Shown: positions 23,820 to 35,560 of the stretch, one piece after another
How the letters are laid out: each line of letters opens with the position of its first letter
Numbering within the stretch: position 1 is the first letter of the stretch
Assembly: GCA_026874595.1 (NCBI GenBank)
Contig: CM049320.1
Location: 9,985,464-10,049,463, forward strand
DNA: 64,000 bases
Direction: 5' to 3'
Source: Sipunculus nudus
Taxonomy: Eukaryota > Annelida > Sipuncula > Golfingiida > Sipunculidae
Position numbers and translations under genes: made by a program
Notes under the pieces: model-generated
Seen by the model: only the letters and a program-made list of their open reading frames with translations
What the model was told of the DNA's origin: nothing
Database searches by the model: none

Positions 23820-25555
23820 TACCTATAAAAGCATAATTCTTTGCCAGTTTTAAAATAAACTAAAACCCGCCCTTTTTCTTTTCTTAAACTTCAGAATAAT
23901 GATTTTACAAAAAAAAAATCAACCGTTATTGATGGATGAGAGAAAGAGGTATTATAGATGACCACTGCCACATTCAATCTCTTGTAAGCATGTAGTCTTA
24001 GTTTCAATCTAACATTAAATAATTTGCAGACTAGAAAGTAACAAGACATGACTCCAGTGCTATAGATATCAAAATATACCTTTTGCATTTTTCCACTTGA
24101 TATACGATCTGACAATCAGTAAATTGTGTAACTATTGTCAATGGGGACAGATGTGCAATTTATTATATTTTCACGAGACACAGTTTACAACCGGAAACTC
24201 ATGAACAAAGTTGAGACAAAACGTAAATGCAGACTTTGAAGTCAGACAATTTCTATTATGGGTATTTTTTAATTTACATTTTGTAGCGCGATGATTATAT
24301 TTATTCATGAGGAATGTGTGACAAGTTCACCAACTCGATTTTGCATAACCGGTCTGATCGCCCCTTTCGGAAATTTATATTCAATTATAGATATACCTAA
24401 AACCAAAAAAAAAAAAAAAAACGGTCTGGTCATCACTTTTTTCACAACAGTAAAGCATCTTTTAAATAAAAATATTATTGTGACCCTGGTAAACTCTAAA
24501 TTATTTTGGATTTTTTTCTGGGTCTCCTCATAAGTCCGTCTATAACTGTTGAGTAGAGCTGCTAACAGACGAACCAACTAACGTCGATAATTAAGTGATA
24601 AACCTTGCTTCGCAGAGGATTATTTACTCTGATAATAAAGACTTCTCTGGAGCAAGCAGTAAGAATGGGGAATTCATATCAAAAGAGTAAATGATCTGGA
24701 CATTATTTTTTTTTTCTATCAACTGATCAAAAAATAAAAATAAGACTTGCGTATATTAATAATCTCTTTTTAAGTTATGGTATAAAGATGAACATGAGAT
24801 GTGAGCACAAGTGCCCAAGAAGTTTAAAAAAAAACCACAACTATATATAAACATTTAAGTGCACTAAAACATCATTAAAAAAGGCAAACGAATAACTCAT
24901 GATTGAATATTATTCTTTAACTACTTTTTAAAATATTACTCACCAGCGTTTATTCTGAATAACTGGTATAGCTTTAATTTCTTTTCCCTGTGTGCAGTTA
25001 CTCCTTTAGTCTATAACTTGCTTTTATATACGTTCAAACGTCAGACCTCGTTGATATATACGTCTGAAGTATAAAATGCATTTCTTTTGGTCACATATTT
25101 ATGCATTATCGTTTAAATATTTAATTGGTAATTTATACATTTGTAATCGATAATAAATCTTCCATAAAACGATGCTATAGGTATTAAACATTGTCAGTTT
25201 ACTAAAGTTTCTTGTACCTTTTTGTAATTTTTTTTCTTTTTAAGAGGACAAGGACAAATAATTTCAAAACAGATTCCCCATTGAGAATTCCAACTGATTA
25301 ATAGGTGAAAAAAGGTGAAAATGCTTGTTTTTGTTTTCATTCAAACGCTTAATCATGTTCACAAGCAAGATGTCCAAGCCCAAGGACAGCTGGAGCATTG
25401 CATGAGAAATGCTTGAGGGAGCCACGGTTGATAGATCCTGTAATTCGAAATTTTTAACGTCTCTAACCAATGATGCCCAATTAATTATTTAAAAATATAA
25501 TAGGACCTAGGGCCACAATGCTCCCCGGCCATATGTTAATCAGGAAAGTGTGACA
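23820..25555. other. AT-rich, no gene recognised
   Basis: Short open frames only, no domain and no convincing splice-flanked exon. Contains a poly-A run at 24404-24420. Confidence 0.45.
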
Positions 25556-25804
25556 TCAGTGGGGGTGAGGGACGGACGGACGGATTAAAGGAGGGCCTAA
25601 CAGACCCGGACCATTTTAGTAGTCCTCTCACTTAACGGTGGGGAAATAAAAAGATGATTGATCCTGGTGTAGACATGCGTTTCTCCGATTCCTTGGGTAT
25701 TCAACTTTTTCTTTTTTTTTTTTTTGTTAAAGATGTGATATTTGTATGACGGCAACTGAAAAAAAAATCTTCTCTGATAAAAAAATTATTTTCCACCCTG
25801 GAAA

Positions 25805-25854
25805 GGGGGGGGGGGGGCTTCAGCCCCCAAAGCTCCCCTCTCTGGATCCGCCCC
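25805..25854 (-). repeat. G-run and hAT-like terminus
   Basis: Twelve G (25805-25816), then AGCCCCC and CTCTCTGGATCCGCCCCTG. This is the usual right end of the GGCGGATCCAGG family. Confidence 0.6.
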
Positions 25855-25855
25855 T

Positions 25856-26340
25856 GAAAATATATAATATCATTAAAATATATAAACCCGTTTCATTTAC
25901 AGTCGAGGACAGTCGAGGGGTAAAACGCTTAGCTCTCCACTGGCGATCTGGGTTCGTTCCCCGGTGTGGCTATGAGAGTGGGTTGTAGTTGCCTGTCCAA
26001 GGCCGGTGTTTTTCTGCCGTTAAAAGTACCAACCGCCCGTATTTCGATGGTACCAATGTTACCAGTTGTACGTGGAGAACAGTTAATGGAGGAGCCACCC
26101 CGTGTTCAGAGGGAAAAAATGTTTCCAACTGCACGCGGTGAAAAATAAATGGAATAGCCACATGAAACGCCTGGGTACCTTGACAGATTCTTGTGGACAA
26201 CTGCAATCTCTCATCGTGATACCCCGTTGGTGCGTGATTGTGGAGATTGCTTGTGTCCATGTCACTATGACTATAGCATCTAAGGAAATTTCGTAAACAC
26301 AATCCGTGTACCGGCTTCAAATGTGGCCCTAAGTAGTGAC
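25856..26340 (+). repeat. tRNA-related repeat (family R), uninterrupted copy
   Basis: Begins AAAATATATAATATCATTAA and continues ATATAAACCCGTTTCATTTA. It then has a tRNA-like part (GGGGTAAAACGCTTAGCTC, B-box-like GGGTTCGTTCCCCGG at 25949) and TGAGAGTGGGTTGTAGTTGCC, and passes into the block shared with 23460-23580. The second copy of this family (26547 and 28116) is split by the LTR dimer. Confidence 0.7.
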
Positions 26341-26577
26341 CTGCGAGTTTATTTTTCTGGCGTGTTCTACTTTCCTTTGTCTGATGAGCCTGATAATGTA
26401 TTTTTAATAAACGCCTGCCTTAAATATAAGCCGGCCTTGTTAAGACGCCGGATCGAACCAGGGTCTGAAAAAAATAAACGCCCGGGCGTTTAAGGAAATA
26501 CGTTAATAAATAAAGGATTTCAGTTAAATTAGTTTGATTTTTAATTTTAAAAAATATATAATATCATTAAAATATAT

Positions 26578-27268
26578 TGTTACAGATGCCCCTTTTATTG
26601 TGTGCAGCGGTCTTACAGATGATTGTTTTATTGTGCACACGGATGTTCCATGTGTTGTTGGCATTTTGTTTGTAGGCCAAGCGTAGCTCGTGTTCTGGCG
26701 GCCTCGCCTGGCCGGATGTTGCAGGCTCGTTTAATCCGCATTGGTTGAACCCTAGAGACACAGCGTTCCTTGTTCTAGTATGTTCTTTGAAGGTGTGTAC
26801 TGTGTTAGATCCTTAAGATTGTTCGAGCAATGGAAGGTTCTCGGCTGAAGGTGAGAAGTTATAAATAGGGGGCTGTGCTTTAGAGCCGAGAAAGAGGTGA
26901 GAAAATATTCCAGCGGACACATAAGCGTGTATGTCAGTTTGTGGGACCTATTCCGATAAGTGCGGCAGTTATAGATTTTCTTCAGACTTTCTTCTGGATT
27001 TGTGACGAATCTTACTTTGTCTTCAGTTTACTTTCGGGATTGTTACAAGAGCTTTACACTGGACTGTTATTCTCCGAGAGAATTTGTGTGAACTGTTCGT
27101 CCGGCTTATACATTTTAAAGGACTTGTCGCTGTGACAGTGGTGGTATCCAGGTACTGTGCACTTTGATTATTTCACTGCGTGATTGTATTAATTTGTTGT
27201 TATACTGCTGTTATACTGTGTAATTGTATTGATTTAGTGTATTGTAATGTTAGGGTTGTTTTAAGAAT
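26578..27268 (+). mobile_element. LTR, TGTTACAG family (copy C), lacks its 3' tail
   Basis: Starts TGTTACAG and has the TATA box TTATAAATAGGGGG (26858). It stops at TTTTAAGAAT exactly where the other copies continue AAATTATAG, that is, at the AATAAA-type signal. Copy D starts at the next base. Confidence 0.85.
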
Positions 27269-28115
27269 TGTTACAGTTGCTCTTTTTTTTGTGTAACACG
27301 GGCGTAACTCATGTTGTGGCGCCCTCGCCAGGCCGATTGTTTCACTCTATGTGTAATCCGTACTGGTTGAACTCTCTCTGTCATGCTAGCTTGGGGCTTT
27401 CTCGCCTGGCCGAGGTCACGTGTGGACCCTGGTATGTAGAGACACATACAGCGATGTTCTTCTAGATGATTCCTGTAATGCGTGTTTACTGTGTTGTGTA
27501 AGATCCTTTAGACTGTTCGAGAAGTGGAAAATTCTCGGCTTGGGGTGAGAAGTTATAAATAGGGGGCTGTGTTTTAAACCTGGAGAGAGGTTAAAGAAGA
27601 TTCCAGCGGACCCAGACGTGTGTATGTCAGTTTGTGGGACCTGTCCGATTATACAGTAATTGCAGGGATTCTACTGTTACTAACTCTATACAATTTAATG
27701 CTGCCTGCCTCAAGTTTACTTTCTGGATTGTTACAAGAGCTTTACATTGGACTGTTATTCTCCGAGAGGATTGGTGTGGACTTTTCATCCGACGAAGGCA
27801 TTTTAAAGAGCTTGTCTTTGTGACGGTGTTGGTATCTAGGTACTGTGCACATTGTTTACTTTACTGTGTGATTGTATTGATTTGTTGTTATACCGCTGTT
27901 TTACTGTATAATTGTATTGATTTAGTGTATTGTAATGTTAGGGTTGTTTTAAGAATAAATTATAGTTATTTGTTAACAAAAATCCACTGATTTCTTTATT
28001 CATTCCCCTAGACATTTCACGCTGCATAGTGTTACAGAATCTGATTTGTTATCTCCTTGACAAAATTTCTGTTCATCACGCGTAACATGATCTGCTGATA
28101 TTAGGTTCCGTAAAA
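27269..28115 (+). mobile_element. LTR, TGTTACAG family (copy D)
   Basis: A full-length ~847-bp copy: TGTTACAG start, TATA box at about 27555 (TTATAAATAGGGGG), AATAAA at 27954, tail GGTTCCGTAAAA where CA would be expected. It differs from copy C at roughly a quarter of positions in U3, so the two are not the LTRs of one recent insertion. A 118-codon open frame (27634-27990) overlaps the one in copy B. Confidence 0.85.
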
Positions 28116-28330
28116 ATATAAACCCGTTTCATTTAAATATTTGATCCTGTTTCATTTACAGTCGATGACCGTGGAGGGGTAAACCGCTTGGCTCTCTCCG
28201 CTGGCGATCTGAATTCGATCTCCTGTGCGACTATAAGAATAGGTTGTAGTTGCCCGTCTATACAGCCGGTGGTTTTCTCCGGGTCCTACGATTTCCTTTA
28301 CTTCTACAGACTACCGAACGCCATCATCTG
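28116..28330 (+). repeat. tRNA-related repeat (family R), right part of interrupted copy
   Basis: Resumes ATATAAACCCGTTTCATTTA after the LTR dimer. It then has GGGGTAAACCGCTTGGCTC, a degenerate B box (AATTCGATCTCC) and AATAGGTTGTAGTTGCCCGTC. The left part is 26547-26577. Confidence 0.7.
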
Positions 28331-30686
28331 AGCCATGGAGAGTGCCTTGATTGGTACTATTTGTACAATCAATTTAAAATAAATAAGTTAATATATGGTG
28401 CTTCTGGATGCAAACAATGTTGTGAAGCCATTAGATGTCATTTAAAATATATTTTATCTTAATTTTAGACAAAAAAATGTGATCATGGTATGTGCAATGC
28501 AAAAAAAAAAGACTTTTTCTTCAACTGTGACGTGGTTATATGTTAAAGCTTAACGATATTAACAAGTTATCCAAGCCGTCCCATCAATCCTTAACTGCAT
28601 GGAAGAGTTTTTGTTCTGAATAAAAATGACCCCTGGCCGAAGACTGATCTCCTGGATTATGAATATATGAAATTAAAACAACTTTCAAGAAATATAGATT
28701 TTTTTCAGTTTCTTCAAAACTGTGTCGGATTCTAGAAAACCTGCTACCTCTCCAAGTTGCACCGGCTGACCCTCACTTCTCCTCACACGCCTTATTAAGA
28801 ACCCAAAAACCTTTGTTGACGCGTATCATGGAACAGCTGGCTGGTCATGCGTAATTACCAGCGCAATATCACTCCGCCCACGACACAGACGACAGTATGA
28901 CTCAAGTACTGCCCACAGAAGCTCGCCCGCTAAATAGCCCCAAGGGAAGGAATATAGTCCTCGCAGTGTTAGCGGAAAAGGGCTCTCTTCATGAATACGG
29001 GCTTTGTGCCGTACGAAACTCTCTTGGTGTTAAACACCTACTAATCCGTGCTCTGGTGGTGTTTTGGAACTAGTCCTTAATAGTGTTTAGTACCACATAT
29101 CCGGAAGCTGTTGACATTGTTACGAGAGCTAACACCCAAAACCAATCACGGGTCGCAAACGACGGTGTTTTATTCACCCTTTTCTCCGGCCTGACGCGTT
29201 TTATAACTTTTGTTAGGAGGACGTTACAAAATGCTCCGGCGTTTCCGCTGCTGGGCATATCATTTGAAACTGAAACTTCGTATTCATTTTTTTTTTCAAA
29301 AAGACTTCCATCTAAACACACAAACGTTTCATGTTATGTAACTTGTTTCAGGGGGACAACTCAATTCCTTAGGAAAATTAAAAGCATAATTATAAATTTC
29401 AAAATAGAGCCATCATCTAGTTTATCGTTTCTTTATTTTTCCTCAATTTGTTTGTTTCATTCTTGAGGCTCGTCTTGAGATAATAAGAGGCATGGCATGG
29501 GTCAAAGCCTCAATGAATATTAGTTCATGGTATGTTATTGAATATTTGTGATCTAAATTAGATAGAAAATCAGTTGCTGAAAACTGAGCGAACTTATATT
29601 CGTATGGCAAAAGTATATAGCCCATTCTGAAAAGTTATGATATTCTGGGCGTGTTTTCTCGGGGTCTTCTGTCCTTAAAAGATTTGTACCCCTCGCAGTT
29701 GTTTATCAAATAAGACCCATGGACTCGCTAAATTTATATAATTAGAAAAGCACTCAGAGAGCGCAGACCTCCGCTAAAGTAACTTATTACCCCCATATAG
29801 CATTGTCAGAATGCAACATTTTCCTTTGAAAATTTCTCAATTTGCAAAATGCTCGATATTTGTGACACATGTGCTTTATAATACAAAGAAAACTTTATGT
29901 ATGGAGATAAACATAAATGGTCAGGAACTCTCGCAGTACAATAACTTTTTTCGATGGCAAGAAATTCAGATGGGGACCTAGTACTGAATATTTTTGCATT
30001 TTCATCAGAAACGACTTAGATGACATAAGTAAACTACAGAAAATGCGGAGTATGTTCTTTCTAATATTTATAAACTTCTACCAAATTCAGGGATCTACCT
30101 CGAAAAATTGTTAATAATCTGTTCAAGTTATATGTGCAGCTTGTTTTATTGAGGTCACATGAGGAACATGAGGTATAAAAGTATGAAGTATATAATTAAT
30201 ACCTATAACACAGGTTTACGTACAGTTTTGAAACTACCCTACAAATACACCTAATCACTGTCAGTCGCCTAAAGTCTTCCATTTAGCCTGCAGATAGAGA
30301 ACAGATTGATCAAAATGAATGATAATATGTATGTGTAGGTCTAAAAATTTAATTGTTCCTTGTGCAGCTCACGGAGAGAGATATGATTTGTCTAGTTTTA
30401 TTGGTAACTATCTAGGTAATGTACATACGATTGAACTGTTAATTTAAAAATTCCCAAGACTGTGGGGGTCGATGTGGAAACGGTCTGAAGCATAGGGTGC
30501 GGTAGGGGTGGGGGTTGTAGCACGACTCAGTTGGCATTTATATTGAGCAGGTAACCCTAATTTGGTAATGTGCAGCGCTCACCTAACCTGTTGCAATAAT
30601 ATTGTAGTAATTAGATTTTCAACAAACATGAAGAGGGCTTGACCGATATGCTGTGTTAAAACGGAATTGTTCTCGCCAGGTAGGGG
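28331..30686. other. No gene recognised; GC-richer island at 28750-29240
   Basis: The island is more GC-rich with several CG dinucleotides and could hold a diverged repeat or an untranslated exon. Opposed open frames there (29083-29466 plus, 29321-29070 minus) show no recognisable domain, so neither is called. Confidence 0.35.
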
Positions 30687-30845
30687 TTGTTAGAAAGTAT
30701 ACTAAAACAGTCACGATTGGTCTGGTTTATGTCAAATGACGAGTCGCCTGCTTTTGAAACGCTCCAAGAGGTTATTAGATGCAACTGTCAGAGTAACTGC
30801 AGCACCATCAGATGCACGTGCAAAAAGACTGTGGTTGATTATCAG
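30687..30845 (+). pseudogene. Exon-like fragment with CXC-type cysteine motif
   Basis: The open frame encodes MSNDESPAFETLQEVIRC followed by NCQSNCSTIRCTCKK, a C-x-C-x3-C-x4-C-x-C pattern. Tesmin/TSO1-like CXC motifs and the short CXC tails of many uncharacterised mollusc and cnidarian proteins look like this. The frame runs into CAG|GTAGGA, a good 5' splice site at 30845/30846, but no upstream start or acceptor is evident and TAG lies just before. It could be a lone exon of a gene or a relic of a repeated host-like or transposon-borne gene. I did not find the expected second cysteine half downstream. Confidence 0.45.
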
Positions 30846-31900
30846 GTAGGAAGCCTTTTATTCATGTCATGAGCCAGCATTCAATAATTTCATACTACGT
30901 TTTTATTTTCCTTTTAATTAAAGTTTTGTTGTGTCTGTAGGTAAAATCTTATTTCCTTTAGATTATTGTAAACACATGTAAGTTGATAATGCAAAGCATT
31001 GATATACAAAATGTATACATGTAGCACCAACCATTAATGCAAGGCCACCTGTTTCTTAACGGTAACAAATAACTAATATATAGTACAAGTAAAACATTTT
31101 ACACAAGGACATAAATCTGCACAGGTCACAAAATACAAAGGCAAAACAGAGTGCAGTTACTTTGATCCACTGAAGTCATTTTTTGTTATTGTGGGATAAA
31201 TTTATACACATGGTATATGCTTGACAACAGAGTGCATGGATCTTTGAATATTATTAATAATTAATTTTGAATTTTCAATTCCAAATTTCTAGTTTCATTT
31301 TGCTTTGCTTTTCAGTTACAATTTTAAAAAAATCGGTTTGCAGTAGAATGACGTTTTTGAGACGAAATTGAATTTGGTGGCTTAGTTTTTTCTTCAAGAA
31401 AACCAGCTGAAAGTCCGGGAATAGTCTAACAAAACGTTTGCTGATCGGGTATTTTCAACATTTGGACGATCTCTTTGGATTGAACTTTCTAATGATGTTA
31501 AATGAAGCGAAAATATTGACGACTTTAATTGAAAATTGAAAACGTACCTTTTTCGACTTAGATTTTTATCAAATTTTAACTCTTGTGTCATAATATAATT
31601 TAGTACTTTTGTAAAGCGCCACTAAATAAAAATATTTATAAAAGTAGGCGCTATATTAAATAAATAAAGTTTAAATTTAAAAGTGAGAGATTTTTTATCC
31701 GAGTTGACTGCTGGAAACCCTGTGCGTAACTGACAACAGACACTTTGTGATAAGAATGGACAAGATGACGTCTGATTTAACATGTGCTCATTACATATCT
31801 CCATGATTTTATTGATATGGTGATTAAAAAAAATCTAAAATATAAACTAATAAAGATAACGTCTGAGCGGAAAAGGTAGTATAAGCTAGATATTGGTTGA
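30846..31900. other. AT-rich, no gene recognised
   Basis: Short frames only. Confidence 0.4.
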
Positions 31901-31919
31901 TATGATTGATCTGAACTGA

Positions 31920-32100
31920 TAAGTAAGAAAATTGTTGCAAATAATACTTTGTGATCTGACCATGTGTTTTCTAATGGTGAAACTGGAGCATGTGAGCAAT
32001 TTGTAAATATGAGATCTATACCATTTCCATGATCTGTGTTTGACATGTTGATAAGTTGTTGACAGCTCAGTAGTTGGAACGTTTGTTCAATTAAATCCAA
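31920..32100 (-). pseudogene. Endonuclease/exonuclease (EEP) fragment, probable LINE relic
   Basis: The minus frame gives LIEQTFQLLSCQQLINMSNT, then HGNGIDLIFTN and ENTWSDHKVL. This is the G-x-x-LDL-x-FTN ... SDH arrangement of the C-terminal part of AP-endonuclease-like domains in non-LTR retrotransposons. The His of SDH is the catalytic-type residue. The frame downstream loses similarity, so only about 60 residues remain. Confidence 0.55.
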
Positions 32101-32504
32101 ATCTTTTTTTTTTCATACCATTTTATACAGTTGCCTTATAATTAACGTCCCCAGTCCACAGGTGCAAGGACTTATGGTTGGGGAGGGATTTTGAGGCGCT
32201 GAATAGTGGGAGTTTCAACATCTCTGCATTTACATATGGGATATGAAACTTAATTCAACAGTTCGTACAGGAAAAAAAAGTAGATGCATAATTACTGAAT
32301 ATTTATAAATCAACAGACAGACAGGTAGACGAACAAAAATCTGATCACATTATTTCCCATTCTCCTTGGGCAGGAAATTGATGAACAAAAGTTTGCATTA
32401 GTTCCTCACTTTTTATTTTATCATTTTTTTTTTAGCTCAGCTGACTGAAAGTCATCTGAGCTATAGCGACACTCTTTGTCCGTCTGTCCGTCTGTCCGTC
32501 TGTC

Positions 32505-34480
32505 CGTCCGTTAACCAGGCACAAATCGTAACCGCTGGACCTAGAACCTTGTAACTTGGGATTCTGAGAGGTCCATAAAAAATCTCCTTGGAAACCAGAA
32601 ATTAGGTCTCTGTTACCCATATCCTTCGAGCTATGTGGCCCCAAAGTACCCCCCAGAAAAGTCAAAAATTTCATACAAAAACTTCAATATCTCATAAACT
32701 ACTTGACTGATGGTCATGATTTTTGGCATACATATTGATCATGAGATGTTACATCACTTCCTGCAGACTGGTGGCGATACCTGTATTTTTCGATTTTTTA
32801 CGAATTTTTTTCTCTATTTTTGAGACCTTTAAAAATGTGAACATCTGTAAACAAGGCACAAATCATAAAGACTAGACTTAGAATCTTAATTCTTGACACA
32901 CTGAGAGGTCCATGAAAATCTCCTTGGAAACCAGAAATTAGGTCGCTGTTACCCATATCCTTTGAGCTATGGGGCCCCAAAGTACCCCCCAGAATAGTAA
33001 AAAATTTCATACAAAAACTTCAATATCTCAATAACTACATCACTGATGGTCTTCATTTTTGGCATACATATTGATCATGAGATGTTCAATCAGTTCCTGC
33101 AGACTGGTGGCGCCACCTGTACTGTTTGATTTTTTACGATTTTTTCCTCTATTTTTGAGACCTTTGAGGATGCTGTCATCTGTTAGCGTGGCACAAATCG
33201 TAACGACTGGACCTAGAATCTTCATTTTCGACACACTGAGAGACCTATGAAAAGTCTCCATGGAAACCAGAAATTAGGTCTCTGTTACCCATATCCTTCG
33301 AGCTATGGGGCCCAAAATTACCCCCCAGAATAGTCAAAAATTTCATACAAAAACTTCAATATCTCATTAACTACATCACTGGTGGTCATGATTTTCGACA
33401 TACATATTGATCATGAGATGTTTCATCAGTTTGTGCAGACTGGTGGCGCCACCTGTATTTTTCAATGTTCACGAATTGTTTTCTCCATTTTTGAGACCTT
33501 TAAGGATGTAGTTATCTGTCAACAGGGTACAAATCGTAACGACTGGACCTAGAATCTTCGTTCTTGACACACAGGGAGACCCATGATAAGTCTCCATGGA
33601 AACCTGAAATTTGGTCTCTGTTACCCATATCCTTTGAGCTATGGCACTCCAAAGTACAGCTCAGAATAATGGAAAATTTGATACAAAAGCTAAAGTATCT
33701 GAACAACTAATGCAGAGATAACCATAATTGTTTGCATGGATATTGATCATGGAGTGTTTCATAAGTTTCTGCAGACTGGTGGCACCACCTGTATTTGTTC
33801 GGTTTTTATTACGAAATTTTTCTGTATTTTTGAGACCTTTAAAGATATGAACATCTGTTAACAGGGCACAAATCATAAAAACTGGACCAAGAATCTTCAT
33901 TCTTGACACACAGGGAGACCCATGAAAAGTCTCCATGGAAACTTGAAATTAGGTCTCTGTTACCCATATTCTTTAAGCTGTATGGGTCCAAAATTACCCC
34001 CCCCCCCAGAATAATGGAAAATTTGATACAAAAACTGCAGTATTTCAATAACTACAACACTGTGTGTCATGATTTTCGGCATACATATTGATCATGAGCT
34101 GTTCCATGTGTTCCTGCAGACTGGGTGTGCCACCTCTATTTTTTTTTCAAATTTTTACGAATTTTTTTCTTTTTTTTGAGACCTTTAAAGATGTGGTTAT
34201 CTGTCAACAGGGTACAAATCGCAACAACTGGACCTAGAATCTTCATTCTTGTCATGCAAGGAGGCCCATGAAAGGTGCCTGTGGAAACTTGAAATTAGGT
34301 CTCTGTTACCCATATCCTTCAAGCTATAGGACTCCGAAGTATCCCTCAGAATAATGGACAATTTGATACAAAAACTGAAGTATCTGAACAACTAATGCAG
34401 AGATCACCATGATTTTTTGCATGGATATTGACCATTAAGTGTTTTTATTAGTTTCTGCAGACTGGTGGAGCCACCTGTAT
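32505..34480. repeat. Tandem array 1: six copies of a ~340-bp unit
   Basis: The phrase CACAAATCGTAACGACTGGA (or close variants) starts units at 32518, 32855, 33190, 33528, 33866 and 34213. Each unit has CTCTGTTACCCATATCCTT, a CCCCCAGAATA block, CATACATATTGATCATGAG and ends GCAGACTGGTGGCGCCACCTG. The right copies are more diverged. Confidence 0.9.
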
Positions 34481-34484
34481 TTTT

Positions 34485-34514
34485 GTATCCGCCAAAACAA
34501 AGTTTTGCGGATAC
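34485..34514. repeat. Hairpin at the array boundary
   Basis: GTATCCGCCAAAAC, then AAA, then GTTTTGCGGATAC is an almost perfect 13-14 bp inverted repeat exactly where array 1 gives way to the next segment. The palindrome CCGCCGCGGCGG follows at 34536-34547. Confidence 0.8.
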
Positions 34515-34699
34515 TATGTTTTTGACCAAGTTCCTCCGCCGCGGCGGCGTTCGTTTCCAGAGAGCTCCTCGGAGACTAATGGACCGATTTTTCCCAAACT
34601 TACACCTATCATCGGGTCACATGTGAACTGGTGCCTAACCAATTTGCATTGACCTCTGACCTTTACTCTCTATCCAGTGTCCATTTGTGGGTCTGTTTC

Positions 34700-35560
34700 C
34701 ACTCATAAACCCTCATATCTCGGGAACCGTTTGACCGATCAGGAAATAAAATTGATACAAATGTAGCCCTTGGATTGCTTTATAACATACACAAAAAATG
34801 GTGGCGCCACCTGTAACCATGTTTGCACAGTGTCCATCTGTTCATCTGCCTTGGGTTAAAATCACTCATATCTCTGCAGTGAATTGACTAATTCACCTGA
34901 AATTCGTCATGTGTATACATCCAGGATAGCTTTCTTGATTTTATGACAGGTGGCGCCACCTACGTTCACGTTCACGCTGATGACATCCAAGCTTATATCT
35001 CGGGAACCGTTTGACCGATCAGGAAATAAAATTTATACAAATGTAGCCCTTTGATAGCTCTGTAACATACACAAAAAATGGTGGCGCCACCTGTAACAAT
35101 GTTTGCACAGCGTCTGTCTGTTAGTCTGCCGTGGCCTAAAATTACTCACTTCTCTGTAGTGGTTCGACATAACTGCCTAAAATTTTGCAGGTTTATACAT
35201 CGTGGACAGCTTTCTTGATTTTATGACAGGTGGCGCCACCTACATTCTAGTTTACGCTGGACACATCCAAGCTCATATCTCAGGAACCATTTGACCGATT
35301 GGGCCAAAATTGTGCATGTGTTTAGATCTCACATAGGTCTTTATTATACACAAAACTGGAGGGGTTACCTGCAAATTTTTTTGCACAGTGTTTGTCTGTT
35401 TGTCTGCCATGGGCAAAAATTGCTCATATACATGTAGTGGTTTGACTTTTCTGCCTAAAATTTTGCAGGTGTATACAACTTGGACAGCTTTCTGCATTTG
35501 TGGTAGGTGGCACAACCTACATACACATTTAGGCTGCAGACATCCATGCTAATATGCAAC
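34700..35560. repeat. Tandem array 2: three copies of a ~280-bp unit
   Basis: TATATCTCGGGAACCGTTTG-like phrases start units near 34710, 34990 and 35272. Units carry TAGCTTTCTTGATTTTATGA and CAGGTGGCGCCACCTAC. The third unit is more diverged. Confidence 0.85.

Noticed and set aside
23594-25854. A complete 2.26-kb hAT element between two GGATCC-type termini
   Set aside because: Termini are in the right orientation but no transposase and no 8-bp target duplication; the ends may belong to different MITE copies.
29070-29466. Opposed 83- and 127-codon frames in a GC-richer island
   Set aside because: No domain, no signal peptide and no clear splice signals; could not choose a strand.
32432-34391. 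Series of similar minus-strand frames sharing the phrase SSKDMGNRDLISGF
   Set aside because: Their repetition follows the 340-bp tandem unit and the frames break at different places, so they are array artefacts and not a repeat protein.
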